Part shown: in pieces, positions 9,945 to 18,742 of the stretch
Layout: every line of letters begins with the position of its first letter
Numbering within the stretch: position 1 is the stretch's first letter
NCBI RefSeq assembly: GCF_002734285.1
Contig: NZ_NSEA01000023.1
Span: 1 to 64,000 of the forward strand
Length of the DNA: 64,000 bases
Direction of reading: 5' to 3'
DNA from: Fredinandcohnia onubensis
GTDB lineage: Bacteria; Bacillota; Bacilli; Bacillales; Bacillaceae_L
Position numbers and translations under genes: made by a program
The notes under the pieces: generated by a model
Told to the model about the DNA's origin: nothing
Databases searched by the model: none
Seen by the model: the letters and a program-made list of their open reading frames with translations, nothing else

Positions 9945-10995
9945 AGATTACCTTTATAATTCCAGGTTTTTCGCTTGTTACTTCACCAATTATGCTCGCT
10001 TCTACATTGTTTTCGTGTAGATTTTGTAGCATTTTTTCAGCTTCAGCTTCTGGAACAGAAACAAGTAGTCCACCTGAGGTGATCGCATCACAAAGAATGA
10101 GTTGATCGAGTTCATCAAGATCAGAACTATACTCAATTCGTTCTGCTAACCAAGCATGATTTTTCTTTGTTCCCCCTGGAACTACGTTTTGTTCAGCGAG
10201 TTCTTTTGTTCTTGGCAAAATAGGGACATTTTCATAATGTATTGACATTCCAACTCGGCTTCCTTCAGCCATTTCCATGGCGTGACCGAGAAGACCGAAC
10301 CCTGTAACATCTGTACAAGCATGGACATGATAGTTTTCCATCACCTCGGCAGCATTTTTATTTAATGTTGCCATGACTTCAGTTACTTTTTTGATATCTT
10401 TTTCCTCTAGCAGGTCTCTCTTAATAGCTGTTGTTAAGATCCCAACGCCGATTGGCTTGGTTAAAATAAGGCGGTCACCTGGTTTTGCACCGACATTCGC
10501 ACGAATTCGATTAGGATGAACAGTACCTGTCACAGATAAGCCGAATTTTGGCTCCTTGTCATCGATGGAGTGTCCACCAACTAAGGAAGCTCCTGATTCG
10601 CTTACTTTTTCCGCCGCACCTGCGAGGATGTCGGCTAAAATACTTTTATCCAATGTATTAATAGGGAAGGCGACGATGTTCATAACCGTAATCGGTTTTC
10701 CTCCCATTGCGTAGACATCACTTAAAGCATTTGCTGCAGCAATTTGCCCAAACATATATGGGTCGTCCACAATTGGGGTGAAAAAGTCCAGTGTTTGCAC
10801 AAGCGCAAGACCGTCACTAATTTTATATACTCCTGCATCATCAGGCGTATCAAGACCAACTAATAAATTTGGATTTGGCGTAGCTTTTGGTAAATGACGC
10901 AGAACCTGCGTCAGGTCCTCAGGACCGATTTTGCATCCTCAGCCAGCCTTTGTTGAAAGGGAGGTCAATTTAATGATTTCTTCCTTCTTAGACAT
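9943..10995 (-). CDS. selD: Selenide, water dikinase; selenoprotein with in-frame UGA
   Basis: Makes selenophosphate, the Se donor for Sec-tRNA and selenouridine, from selenide and ATP. Conventional translation opens only at 10800, but the same frame reads back through a single UGA at 10939-10941 to ATG 10995, which has GGAG upstream. The recovered N-terminus is STKAG-U-GCKIGP, aligning Sec19 with Cys17 of the E. coli GCGCK active site. 350 residues in total, the normal length. Downstream motifs include FFTPIVDDPYMFGQIAAANALSD, AGGHS-like VGGHSIDDKEP and CTDVTGFGLLGH. Read-through is supported by SECIS-like hairpins and by selB and selC nearby. A sequencing error is unlikely because the UGA sits exactly at the catalytic position. 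Confidence 0.96.
10895..10926 (-). promoter_or_regulatory. candidate bacterial SECIS element(s)
   Basis: In the selD mRNA, two adjacent hairpins follow the UGA. The first is GGUCC-UGA-GGACC (10926-10914), starting 12 bases after the UGA. The second is a perfect 8-bp stem UGACGCAG-GUU-CUGCGUCA (10913-10895), starting 25 bases after it. Both have a G in the first two apical positions, as SelB recognition elements in bacteria usually do. Which one SelB binds cannot be told from sequence. Confidence 0.75.
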
Positions 10996-11199
10996 CAACT
11001 TCACTCCTTCCACACTAAGTATTTTGGTACCTAACTTTAGCACCTATTTTCAAAATTTATTTTAGCATAAGAAACTTAGGTTTAGAAATTAATTTGACTT
11101 TTTATCATACATCATTATCCTACCAAAATAACAATAAGATGATGTGTCCGACTTTTCCCCTTGAATACGGAATAGATATACCATACATAACATTTGAAA

Positions 11200-11213
11200 T
11201 GAAAGCGTTTTTA
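11200..11213 (+). promoter_or_regulatory. cre-like CcpA site
   Basis: TGAAAGCGTTTTTA matches the cre consensus TGWAANCGNTNWCA at all but one position. It lies 24 bases upstream of the -35 box at 11237. Confidence 0.5.
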
Positions 11214-11236
11214 AACTTTCAGAATAAATTAAATTG

Positions 11237-11265
11237 TTGACACTATCTGAAAATAGTTATATCAT
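11237..11265 (+). promoter_or_regulatory. sigma-A promoter for the EIIC gene
   Basis: TTGACA (11237-11242), 17-base spacer, TATCAT (11260-11265). The spacer holds a small inverted repeat ACTAT-N6-ATAGT that could be an operator. Confidence 0.65.
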
Positions 11266-11394
11266 TATAACAATTTATATCATAATCAAGAATCACCTAA
11301 TAGTTACGGGTTCTAAAACTCAGATGCAAAATGCACATTTTTTGCTTTAATGTGATTGAAAATTCAAACACTATTACACCAGGAGGACTACACA

Positions 11395-12420
11395 ATGAAA
11401 CGAGCAACAAAAGAATATTTGATTGATCGAATGTATAAAGCTTCACAAGGACTTGCAAATGCGGTTTTAGTTACCCTTGGAATAGGTCTCCTTATGGAAT
11501 CACTTGGAACATTTACTGGTTGGGAAGGCTTTACAATAATCGGAGTTTCCGCACAACTCATGTTAGCCCCAGCTCTTGGAGCAGGTATTGCATACCAGCT
11601 TGGAGGTAATACACTCGTCATTTTCAGTGCAATGGCCTGTTCAACGGTGGGAGCAAGTGCTGTTCAGATGACTGAAAATGGAGTTACATTAGTAACAGGA
11701 CAACCACTTAGTGCAGTGATGGCTGCAGTTGTCGCAACTTGGGTAGGGAAGCGTGTTGCTGGAAAAACAAAACTTGATATGATGGCAATACCATTTGCTG
11801 CTATTTTTGTAGGAGGGATCGCGGGTGTATTTTTATCAATCATTACCACACCATTACTAGAATGGTTAAGCGCACAAATAGCAACATCTGTTGCTGGTTC
11901 TCCTATTATTGGACCTATGGTCATCTCTCTCGTTTGGAGTATTTTCCTAATGTCACCTGCATCTTCCGCGGCAATTGCGATTGCATTACAGCTTGATCCC
12001 GTTTCAAGTGCGGCCGCTTTAATTGGTTGTACAGTTCAATTTGCTGGATTCACCGCAATGTCGTTTAAACAAAATGATGCGGGAGCAAACATTGCGCAAT
12101 CCTTAATTACACCTAAGGTACAATTCCCGAACTTGGTCAAAAATCCAAGGCTTGCTATTCCGCCATTTGTCGCTGCGGTAATTTGTGCACCAATCGCAAC
12201 ATTGATTTTTGATTTTCAAGTTCCATATAAACTAGCAGGTCTTGGTCTTAACTCCTTAATCGCACCTATCAATATCTTAGCTGAACAGGGTGCAATTGTA
12301 TTATCAATCTACATCGCTGTTGGAATAATCCTTCCAATTATAATTACTCTTGCTATTTATCATGGTTTAAAAGTAATTGGATGGACAAAAGCAACGGACT
12401 TAAAAATGGAATTGCAATAA
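11395..12420 (+). CDS. PTS EIIC-like membrane protein (PfoR type)
   Basis: 341 residues, very hydrophobic with about nine to ten membrane segments, and repeated small-residue motifs (LAPALGAGIAYQLGG, MSPASSAAIAIALQLDP). It resembles the EIIC_2/PfoR family, a stand-alone PTS EIIC-like protein. No EIIA or EIIB gene adjoins it, so sugar phosphorylation cannot be inferred; it may be a transporter or regulator. ATG 11395 follows AGGAGG; the in-frame TTG 39 bases upstream has none. Flanked by its own promoter and a strong terminator. Confidence 0.8.
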   Translation: MKRATKEYLIDRMYKASQGLANAVLVTLGIGLLMESLGTFTGWEGFTIIGVSAQLMLAPALGAGIAYQLGGNTLVIFSAMACSTVGASAVQMTENGVTLVTGQPLSAVMAAVVATWVGKRVAGKTKLDMMAIPFAAIFVGGIAGVFLSIITTPLLEWLSAQIATSVAGSPIIGPMVISLVWSIFLMSPASSAAIAIALQLDPVSSAAALIGCTVQFAGFTAMSFKQNDAGANIAQSLITPKVQFPNLVKNPRLAIPPFVAAVICAPIATLIFDFQVPYKLAGLGLNSLIAPINILAEQGAIVLSIYIAVGIILPIIITLAIYHGLKVIGWTKATDLKMELQ

Positions 12421-12422
12421 AT

Positions 12423-12466
12423 AAACTGGGTTGAAAAGGAAGACTCCTTTTTCAACCCAGTTTTTT
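12423..12466 (+). terminator. terminator of the EIIC gene
   Basis: Long stem AACTGGGTTGAAAAGGA / TCCTTTTTCAACCCAGTT followed by six T residues. Confidence 0.9.
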
Positions 12467-12518
12467 GCTTTTATTGTGTAATCCTTCTTTAGAAGCATAT
12501 ATTTACGAAAAGAGTTAT

Positions 12519-12615
12519 TGGCGGGACTGTGTGGGAATCGAACCCACCGGAGACGACACGCGCCTCCCTCAGGGTTTTGAAGACCCAGGGGGACACCAGC
12601 ACCCCAGCCAACCCC
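12519..12615 (-). tRNA. selC: tRNA-Sec (UCA)
   Basis: 97-nt tRNA with CCA encoded (12521-12519). Anticodon loop CUUCAAA gives UCA at 12580-12578. Acceptor GGGGUUGG pairs with ACAGUCCC (8 positions, two G-U pairs, one terminal G-A). The D arm has a GGGG/CCCC stem, the T arm is GUGGG-UUCGAUU-CCCAC, and the long variable arm is a 7-bp stem GGAGGCG/CGUCUCC. Extended acceptor, large variable arm and UCA anticodon are diagnostic for tRNA-Sec. The anticodon stem has one U-U mismatch. Divergent from selB. Confidence 0.95.
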
Positions 12616-12632
12616 AAAACGGAACACCTTTC

Positions 12633-12662
12633 ATTATAAACAGGAATCTATTTTCAAGGCAA
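12633..12662 (-). promoter_or_regulatory. candidate selC promoter
   Basis: On the minus strand TTGCCT (12662-12657), 18-base spacer, TATAAT (12638-12633) with an upstream TG. The tRNA starts 18 bases downstream. Confidence 0.6.
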
Positions 12663-12751
12663 ATAATAATCATCCTGCTTGAATTTGCATCAGGCTTCCT
12701 AGTAAAGTAGAAGGTAGACACTACGGCAAATAAAAAGAGAGGAGGGAAATA

Positions 12752-14623
12752 ATGACTGAAGCATATTACACCATTGGAATGGCGGGACATATTGACCACG
12801 GGAAAACAACCCTCACGAAAGCATTAACAGGTGTTGATACTGATCGGTTAAAAGAAGAAAAAGAGCGTAATATTTCGATTGAACCAGGATATGCACCCCT
12901 TATAATGGACAACGGAATTTACGTATCAATCGTGGATGTACCTGGACATGAACGATTCATTAGACAAATGATTGCCGGTGTTGCCGGGATTGATCTTGTG
13001 TTGCTTGTGATTGCAGCGGACGAAGGGGTCATGCCACAAACAAAAGAACACCTGCAAATATTAAAATATTTAAGCATTAAGAAATGTATGATTGTGGTTT
13101 CAAAGATTGAAAGGGTAGAGAAGGAGTTGCTCGAACTCGCTGTCGATGAGATAAATGAATTACTCTCCGATACGGATTATAAGGATGCTCCAATCCTGTA
13201 TGTTGATAGCTTATCAGGAAACAGAATACCCGATTTAAAGCAAGCTATTCAAAAGGAACTCAATAATCTTAACCAAAGAGATAGCAATGGCTCTTTTCGT
13301 TTGCCAATTGACCAAGCCTTTACAGTTCAAGGTCATGGAACGGTTGTTAGAGGAACAGTGTTTGAAGGCATTGTGACAAAAGACAGCCCATTAACACTTT
13401 TGCCATCAGAGAAAAAGATTAAAATACGCCAAATTCAAGTACATAATCAAGAAACAGAACAGGCGCAGGCAGGGCAACGGGTAGCACTAAACATCACCGG
13501 AGCAACTAAAGACGAGATTAAACGTGGCGATGTGCTAGTAGATTCAGAAAACTATCAAGTAACAAACACGATTGATGTATCACTGCAGCTCGTTTCATCA
13601 CTATCAATTCCACTAAAGCAACGTTCACCCGTAAAGCTACATGTAGGTACCACTGAAGCCTACGGAAGAATTATCTTTTTTGATCGGAATGAGGTTCAGG
13701 AATCAACGAATGAGATACTTTGTCAGATTCGATTAGATGAAGAAATTGTTGTACGTCGCGGAGATAGGTTCATATTGAGAAGACCTACCCCGGTTGAAAC
13801 ACTTGGTGGTGGATGGATTACTCAGCCACAAGCTCAGAAATACAGATTTGGTGAAGAAACCATTACTATGCTCAAAAAACAAAAGGAACGTTCACCATCA
13901 GAAATCATTGATGATTTACTTCATACTCATAAGCTATTATCAAAACTTCGGCTGATTCAGCTATCGTCCTTACAAGAGGAAGAAGTTGAAGAGATTTTAT
14001 CATCAGGAAAGTACATCAAAGTTAATGAGAAAGGCTATTGTTTGAAACGAACCGTATCTGAACTAAATGATGCGATCCTCAAAAAATTAACGAATTATCA
14101 CGAAGAATATTCTTTACGAATAGGAATGAGTAAGGCTGAACTTCTTCAAGAGATTAAACAAGATAAAAATCTAATAGAATACTGTATAAATGAACTAGTA
14201 CAAAACAGAAACATTAAAAAGGATGAACAATATTTATCAGTTGCAACTTTTTACCCAAGCATACCGAAAGGGCCAATGGAGAATATTGTAGCATCACTTC
14301 TTAAAGATGATATTGAACCAAAAAAATGGGCAGATTATATAAAAGAATCTGCCATTAAGAATCAAGCATCAAATGAGCTTAAAGCTTATCTATTAAAAAC
14401 AAATCAAGCGTTTTTACTAGGTGAAGACACATTGGTTCACAAAAATGCTTTTGACAAAGCTGTCGCTAGGCTACAAGCTCAAACAAGTGATCGTTTTAGT
14501 TTATCAGAAGCAAAAGAAATCCTTTCACTTTCTCGTAAATATCTCATTCCTTTCTTAGAGTTACTCGATGAACAGCAATTAACATTTCGTGAAGAGGGGA
14601 ATCGGGTATGGATAAAAAAATAG
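12752..14623 (+). CDS. selB: Selenocysteine-specific elongation factor SelB
   Basis: GTPase that delivers Sec-tRNA to UGA codons by binding both the tRNA and the SECIS hairpin. 623 residues: G1 GHIDHGKTT (12-20), Sec-factor ISIEPGYA switch I, G3 DVPGH (62-66), beta-barrel domains to about 330, then winged-helix repeats to the C-terminus that bind SECIS RNA. G4 reads SKIE (117-120) instead of NKxD/TKxD. ATG 12752 has AGGAGGG upstream. selA, usually upstream of selB, is not in the window. Essential for translating the UGA in selD. Confidence 0.96.
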   Translation: MTEAYYTIGMAGHIDHGKTTLTKALTGVDTDRLKEEKERNISIEPGYAPLIMDNGIYVSIVDVPGHERFIRQMIAGVAGIDLVLLVIAADEGVMPQTKEHLQILKYLSIKKCMIVVSKIERVEKELLELAVDEINELLSDTDYKDAPILYVDSLSGNRIPDLKQAIQKELNNLNQRDSNGSFRLPIDQAFTVQGHGTVVRGTVFEGIVTKDSPLTLLPSEKKIKIRQIQVHNQETEQAQAGQRVALNITGATKDEIKRGDVLVDSENYQVTNTIDVSLQLVSSLSIPLKQRSPVKLHVGTTEAYGRIIFFDRNEVQESTNEILCQIRLDEEIVVRRGDRFILRRPTPVETLGGGWITQPQAQKYRFGEETITMLKKQKERSPSEIIDDLLHTHKLLSKLRLIQLSSLQEEEVEEILSSGKYIKVNEKGYCLKRTVSELNDAILKKLTNYHEEYSLRIGMSKAELLQEIKQDKNLIEYCINELVQNRNIKKDEQYLSVATFYPSIPKGPMENIVASLLKDDIEPKKWADYIKESAIKNQASNELKAYLLKTNQAFLLGEDTLVHKNAFDKAVARLQAQTSDRFSLSEAKEILSLSRKYLIPFLELLDEQQLTFREEGNRVWIKK

Positions 14624-14636
14624 GTAGAACAAGCGT

Positions 14637-14664
14637 AGATGCCTTTTTACAGGCATCTTTTTTG
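14637..14664 (+). terminator. selB terminator
   Basis: AGATGCCT / AGGCATCT stem with a TTTTTAC-type loop and a T-run, 13 bases after the selB stop. Confidence 0.88.
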
Positions 14665-14726
14665 CTGCTTATACCTATGTGCCCCCAAGGGAATACTAGT
14701 AGGAAAAACGGGGGATAGGTGAAAAT

Positions 14727-15641
14727 ATGAAAATCTTATGCATTGATGGGGGCGGAATTCGCGGAGTCTTTGCTGTTGCCATTTTACGCTTAATAGAAAA
14801 AGAATATAAAAAACCCATCTCCGAGATGTTTGATATGGTTGCAGGAACAAGTACTGGTTCAATCATTGCTGCTTCCGCAACTCTGAAACTAAATATGGAA
14901 GATGTTCAGGAAAACTATATCAAATACGGGGAAAAGATTTTTACCAGACAGGCGAAAATAGGCTTTCTAAAAAGCGTGTACAGTGATCAATATTTACGAC
15001 ACTATATACAAGAGGCGTTTGGTGAAATTACACTATTTGATATAGAAAAACCCTTGCTTATTCCAACAGTTGATATTACCAATGGAAAACCTTTTGTCCA
15101 CCGAACGAATTATGGGAATTCAGAACAGAACGATCACTCCATTAAGCTTTGGGATGCCGTTCTGTCTTCATGTTCAGCACCCGTCTTTTTCCCACCAAAT
15201 AATATTAACAATCACTATTTAGCCATTGACGGGGGACTCTGGGCTAATAATCCTTCGCTTGTTTGTATTACCGAATCACAGCACTATTTTAAGAAGGATT
15301 TATCCGATATTCAAATTTTATCAATTGGGACTGGTCTACAAAAAATTGATTTCTCGATTGAAAAAAAGAAAGAATGGGGCGTAAATAAATGGCTGCCATT
15401 CAATCTTCCATCGATGAAAATGACTCCAAAGCTACTTGATCTCGCCCTGCATTTATCATCGGAATCGGTAACTTATCATTGTCAGCATTTGCTAAGTGAT
15501 AACTATGTTCGCATTAATGAAGACCTAGGTCGGGAGGTACCATTTGATGCACCAGAATATATTGATTTTCTCGTAAGACTTGGAGAACAATCCTTTCAAA
15601 ATCATAAAGAGAATATCACCACATTTTTAAAGGATAACTAG
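14727..15641 (+). CDS. Patatin-like phospholipase
   Basis: 304-residue acyl hydrolase. The oxyanion motif DGGGIRG is at residues 7-13, the nucleophile elbow GTSTG at 40-44 (Ser42) and the dyad aspartate in AIDGG at 168. No signal peptide, so likely cytosolic or peripheral. Patatins act on membrane lipids, and some are immunity effectors (CapV), but no cyclic-nucleotide synthase or other CBASS gene adjoins it. It has its own GGGGGATAGGTG ribosome site and stands alone between the selB terminator and htpG. Confidence 0.9.
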   Translation: MKILCIDGGGIRGVFAVAILRLIEKEYKKPISEMFDMVAGTSTGSIIAASATLKLNMEDVQENYIKYGEKIFTRQAKIGFLKSVYSDQYLRHYIQEAFGEITLFDIEKPLLIPTVDITNGKPFVHRTNYGNSEQNDHSIKLWDAVLSSCSAPVFFPPNNINNHYLAIDGGLWANNPSLVCITESQHYFKKDLSDIQILSIGTGLQKIDFSIEKKKEWGVNKWLPFNLPSMKMTPKLLDLALHLSSESVTYHCQHLLSDNYVRINEDLGREVPFDAPEYIDFLVRLGEQSFQNHKENITTFLKDN

Positions 15642-15649
15642 CAACTTGA

Positions 15650-15678
15650 TTGACAGAGAAAAAAATATATGTTATTAA
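15650..15678 (+). promoter_or_regulatory. htpG sigma-A promoter
   Basis: TTGACA (15650-15655), 17-base spacer, TATTAA (15673-15678). The predicted start point falls just before the CIRCE element. Confidence 0.7.
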
Positions 15679-15689
15679 AAAATTGGGTG

Positions 15690-15716
15690 TTAGCACTCCG
15701 GGATTGAGAGTGCTAA
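15690..15716 (+). promoter_or_regulatory. CIRCE element (HrcA operator)
   Basis: Perfect TTAGCACTC-N9-GAGTGCTAA located between the -10 box and the htpG start. HrcA repressor binding here would make htpG a class I heat-shock gene. Confidence 0.95.
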
Positions 15717-15764
15717 CGTAGAACAAAATAATTGTCACAGTTATTTACGGAAAGGGGATTTAAT

Positions 15765-17645
15765 ATGGCAAAAAAACAGTTTAAAGCAGAATCTAAAAGG
15801 TTATTAGAAATGATGATTAACTCCATTTATTCACAGAGAGAAGTATTTTTACGGGAACTAATCTCAAACTCAAGCGATGCGATTGACAAAATCTATTATA
15901 AGGCGTTAACCGATGATCGTTATCAATTTGATAAAGATAGCTACTTCATCAAAATTACCGCCGACAAGGATAACAGAACTCTTACCATTTCTGATACCGG
16001 AATCGGTATGACAAAGGAAGAGCTCGAAACGAATCTTGGGACAATTGCAAAAAGTGGTTCCTTAGCTTTTAAAAAGGAAACGGAAATTAAAGATGGTCAC
16101 GATATCATTGGTCAATTCGGTGTTGGATTTTATGCTGCTTTCATGGTTGCAGATGTTGTCACTGTCGTAAGTAAAGCACTGGGCAGTGAAGAAGCATATA
16201 AATGGGAATCAACGGGTGCCGATGGATATACAATTGAAACTGTGGAAAAAGATACAGTCGGTACTGATATCATTTTAAAAATCAAAGAAAACACAGAAGA
16301 TGAAACGTATGATGAATTTTTAGAAGAATACCGCTTAAAATCAATTATTAAAAAGTATTCAGATTTCATTCGCTACCCAATTAAGATGGAAGTTACAACA
16401 AGTAAACTTAAAGAAGGAAGCGAATCTGAATACGAGCAGGTGACAGAGGAACAAGTCATTAACAGCATGGTTCCTATTTGGAGAAAGAACAAAAGCGAAC
16501 TAACAGATGAAGACTATGAAAAATTCTATAATGAAAAACACTATGGTTTTGATAAGCCATTAAAACATATTCATATTAGTGTTGATGGCACGATCCGTTA
16601 CAATGCCATATTATATATACCTGAAAATATTCCTTTTGACTATTATTCAAAGGAGTACGAAAAGGGGCTTGAGCTCTACTCTAACGGGGTTTTAATAATG
16701 AACAAATGCGCCGACCTGCTTCCGGATTATTTTAGCTTTGTTAAGGGGTTGGTAGATTCTGAGGATTTATCGCTTAATATTTCAAGAGAAATGCTGCAGC
16801 AGGATCGTCAATTAAAGCTTATTGCGAAAAACATCAATAAGAAAATAAAGAGCGAATTACAAAGCATGTTAAAGAATGAACGCGACAACTATGAAAAGTT
16901 CTACGATAGCTTTGGTCGCCAATTAAAATTTGGTGTGTATAGTGATTTCGGAAGCAATAAAGAAACTCTACAAGATTTGTTACTCTTCTATTCTTCCAAG
17001 GAGAAAAAGCTTGTCACATTAGATGAATATGTATCTAGAATGTCGGAAGATCAAAAGTATATTTATTATGCAACTGGTGATTCAGTAGAACGAATCGATA
17101 AACTACCACAAACAGAATTAGTGGCTGATAAGGGCTATGAAATCCTTTATTTCACAGAGGATATTGATGAGTTTGCGATTAAAATGCTCATGAATTACAA
17201 GGAAAAAGAATTCAAATCTGTCTCAAGCAGCGATCTAGGCTTTGAACCAAATGAAAACGACAAAGCAACGGAAGAAGAACAAAACGAGAACAAAGAGCTA
17301 TTTGAATACATGAAAAATGCATTAGCTGGCAAGGTAACGGATGTAAGAATTTCAAAACGTCTTAAAACACATCCAGTCTGCTTATCAACAGATGGTGAAA
17401 TCTCCATTGAAATGGAAAAAGTGCTAAATGCCATGCCGGATAACCAAAATATTAAAGCTGATAAAGTGCTGGAGATCAACGTACAACACGAAGTCTTCCA
17501 ATCATTGAAAAATGCATTTGAAAACGATCAAACGAAGTTAGATTTATATACTCACTTATTGTACAACCAAGCACTTCTTATTGAAGGCCTACCAATTCAA
17601 GACCCGGTAGAATTTACAAATGATATCTGTAAGATTATGGTGTGA
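15765..17645 (+). CDS. htpG: Molecular chaperone HtpG (Hsp90)
   Basis: 626 residues, the same length as the B. subtilis protein. N-terminal GHKL ATPase with [24 protein letters not shown] and [15 protein letters not shown] boxes; middle domain with the conserved [27 protein letters not shown] region (residues about 324-350); C-terminal dimerisation domain. ATG 15765 follows AAAGGGGA; the frame is open a further 11 codons upstream without a ribosome site. Preceded by promoter and CIRCE; followed by a palindromic repeat array rather than a classic terminator. Confidence 0.98.
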   Translation: MAKKQFKAESKRLLEMMINSIYSQREVFLRELISNSSDAIDKIYYKALTDDRYQFDKDSYFIKITADKDNRTLTISDTGIGMTKEELETNLGTIAKSGSLAFKKETEIKDGHDIIGQFGVGFYAAFMVADVVTVVSKALGSEEAYKWESTGADGYTIETVEKDTVGTDIILKIKENTEDETYDEFLEEYRLKSIIKKYSDFIRYPIKMEVTTSKLKEGSESEYEQVTEEQVINSMVPIWRKNKSELTDEDYEKFYNEKHYGFDKPLKHIHISVDGTIRYNAILYIPENIPFDYYSKEYEKGLELYSNGVLIMNKCADLLPDYFSFVKGLVDSEDLSLNISREMLQQDRQLKLIAKNINKKIKSELQSMLKNERDNYEKFYDSFGRQLKFGVYSDFGSNKETLQDLLLFYSSKEKKLVTLDEYVSRMSEDQKYIYYATGDSVERIDKLPQTELVADKGYEILYFTEDIDEFAIKMLMNYKEKEFKSVSSSDLGFEPNENDKATEEEQNENKELFEYMKNALAGKVTDVRISKRLKTHPVCLSTDGEISIEMEKVLNAMPDNQNIKADKVLEINVQHEVFQSLKNAFENDQTKLDLYTHLLYNQALLIEGLPIQDPVEFTNDICKIMV

Positions 17646-17650
17646 TCAAA

Positions 17651-17682
17651 GGTACGGTAAGATTATTTTGTATTCGTACCTT
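17651..17682. other. hairpin after htpG
   Basis: AAGGTACG (from 17649) and CGTACCTT pair around an 18-base loop. The left arm resembles the end of a further repeat unit of the array that follows. It could end htpG transcription, although no T-run follows. Confidence 0.4.
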
Positions 17683-17940
17683 CACTTGAACTCTGTTCAG
17701 TAAGTGAGGGTACGTTTAAACTGTTTTCTTACCTTCACTTCAGCTTAGTTCTATGAGTGAGGGTACGATTAGGCTGTTTTCGTACCTTCACTTCAGCTCA
17801 GTTCTTTGAGTGAGGGCACGATTAGGCTGTTTTCGTACCCTCACTTCGGCTCAGTTCAATGAGTGAGGGTACGTTTAGACTGTTTTCGTACCTTCACTTC
17901 AGCTCAGTTCAATGTATGAGGGTACGATTAGACTCATCTA
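17676..17940. repeat. five tandem 53-bp palindromic repeats
   Basis: Exact 53-base periodicity: units begin at 17676, 17729, 17782, 17835 and 17888. Each unit begins with an 11-bp inverted repeat of the form GTACCTTCACT ... AGTGAGGGTAC enclosing about 16 bases, then a spacer reading GATTAGGCTGTTTTC or close variants. Units differ by a few substitutions, some of them compensatory or G-T wobbles within stems. No open reading frame is supported across the array. Confidence 0.95.
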
Positions 17941-17984
17941 GCATCTTCATGTTATATGAACCTAATCCATTTTAATCCGGAAAC

Positions 17985-18018
17985 AAAAAAAGCAACAGTC
18001 CTCACAAGGCTGTTGCTT
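17985..18018 (-). terminator. niaR terminator
   Basis: AAGCAACAG / CTGTTGCTT stem, with seven T residues on the minus strand. Confidence 0.88.
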
Positions 18019-18026
18019 CATTCATC

Positions 18027-18569
18027 TTACTGGTCACTAAATAAAATATTCTCTTCGCGTAAGGCTTCACAGGCTGCATTGATTTTTTCAATGGAATCCG
18101 CCTCAATCGTATGTAGATGAACGCCATTTGTCAACAACGAGAGAAGGGTGGCCTTTGTTTCAGTTACTCTTTCGACAAAACGTTTTACCTCGAATCGATT
18201 CTTAATCATCAAGGAGCCTGTAATATCTCCATATACAGGATGTTCCACAATTACATCACGTACGGTCACTCCATGGTCAACCAAAATATTCAGTTCCTTC
18301 GCCGTTTCCTCAGATGTGTGTTTACACGCAATAATGCGAGTAAAGTTTTCTTCCTTGGGCTGTTCTTGCAAATAAATATAGCCTTGGCTAGTGGCAACGA
18401 TTGGTTCATTTTTCGCCTTTAATAACGAGATATCCTGAACAATGACCTGGCGGCTTACATTTGCTCGTCTTGATAACTCCTCACCAATGATTGGGGTCGG
18501 GCTTTCCTTTAACCATTTAATAATCGTTTCTCTTCGTTGTTCGCCTAGTAATTTTTTATCTCCACTCAT
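18027..18569 (-). CDS. niaR: Transcription repressor NiaR
   Basis: Niacin-responsive repressor of NAD biosynthesis and niacin uptake genes. About 180 residues: N-terminal HTH_11 winged helix (GEELSRRANVSRQVIVQDISLLKA, roughly residues 29-52) and C-terminal 3H domain with three conserved histidines (ACKH, VEHPVYGDI, GVHLHTI) for metal and niacin binding. ATG 18569 with GGAG eight bases upstream is preferred over GTG 18578. No nad genes adjoin it. Confidence 0.92.
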   Translation of the reverse strand: MSGDKKLLGEQRRETIIKWLKESPTPIIGEELSRRANVSRQVIVQDISLLKAKNEPIVATSQGYIYLQEQPKEENFTRIIACKHTSEETAKELNILVDHGVTVRDVIVEHPVYGDITGSLMIKNRFEVKRFVERVTETKATLLSLLTNGVHLHTIEADSIEKINAACEALREENILFSDQ

Positions 18570-18691
18570 TTTATTCACTCCATTTAAAGCGGTTTTGTTT
18601 CAGAGTCACCACTAAATCGATAGACAAAAATAATTATATTTCTTATTTTATCAGCAAGTTCTTACCTACACAATTCTCAACGTATCGCAAA

Positions 18692-18727
18692 GAAAAAAGC
18701 CTGATTCAGATTGAACCAGGCTTTTGT
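18692..18727 (-). terminator. ilvD terminator
   Basis: AAAAGCCTG / CAGGCTTTT stem following the ilvD stop on the minus strand. Confidence 0.85.
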
Positions 18728-18742
18728 TAATAGATTATTAGA

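Larger units (their letters stand above)
10996..11394. other. intergenic region between selD and the EIIC gene
   Basis: AT-rich divergent control region. It contains the minus-strand TGCTAAAAT (an extended -10-like motif) that could serve selD, and on the plus strand a cre-like site and a sigma-A promoter for the EIIC gene. No coding potential was seen; no selA is present here. Confidence 0.6.

Noticed and set aside
10801-10995. selD called as a short gene starting at GTG 10800
   Set aside because: That start has no ribosome site and removes the catalytic N-terminus; reading through the UGA gives a complete SelD.
14727-15641. Patatin gene as a CBASS (CapV) defence effector
   Set aside because: No cyclase, sensor or other defence gene is adjacent; neighbours are housekeeping genes.
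17676-17940. CRISPR array
   Set aside because: The whole 53-base unit is conserved, including the part between palindromes; there are no unique spacers and no cas genes.
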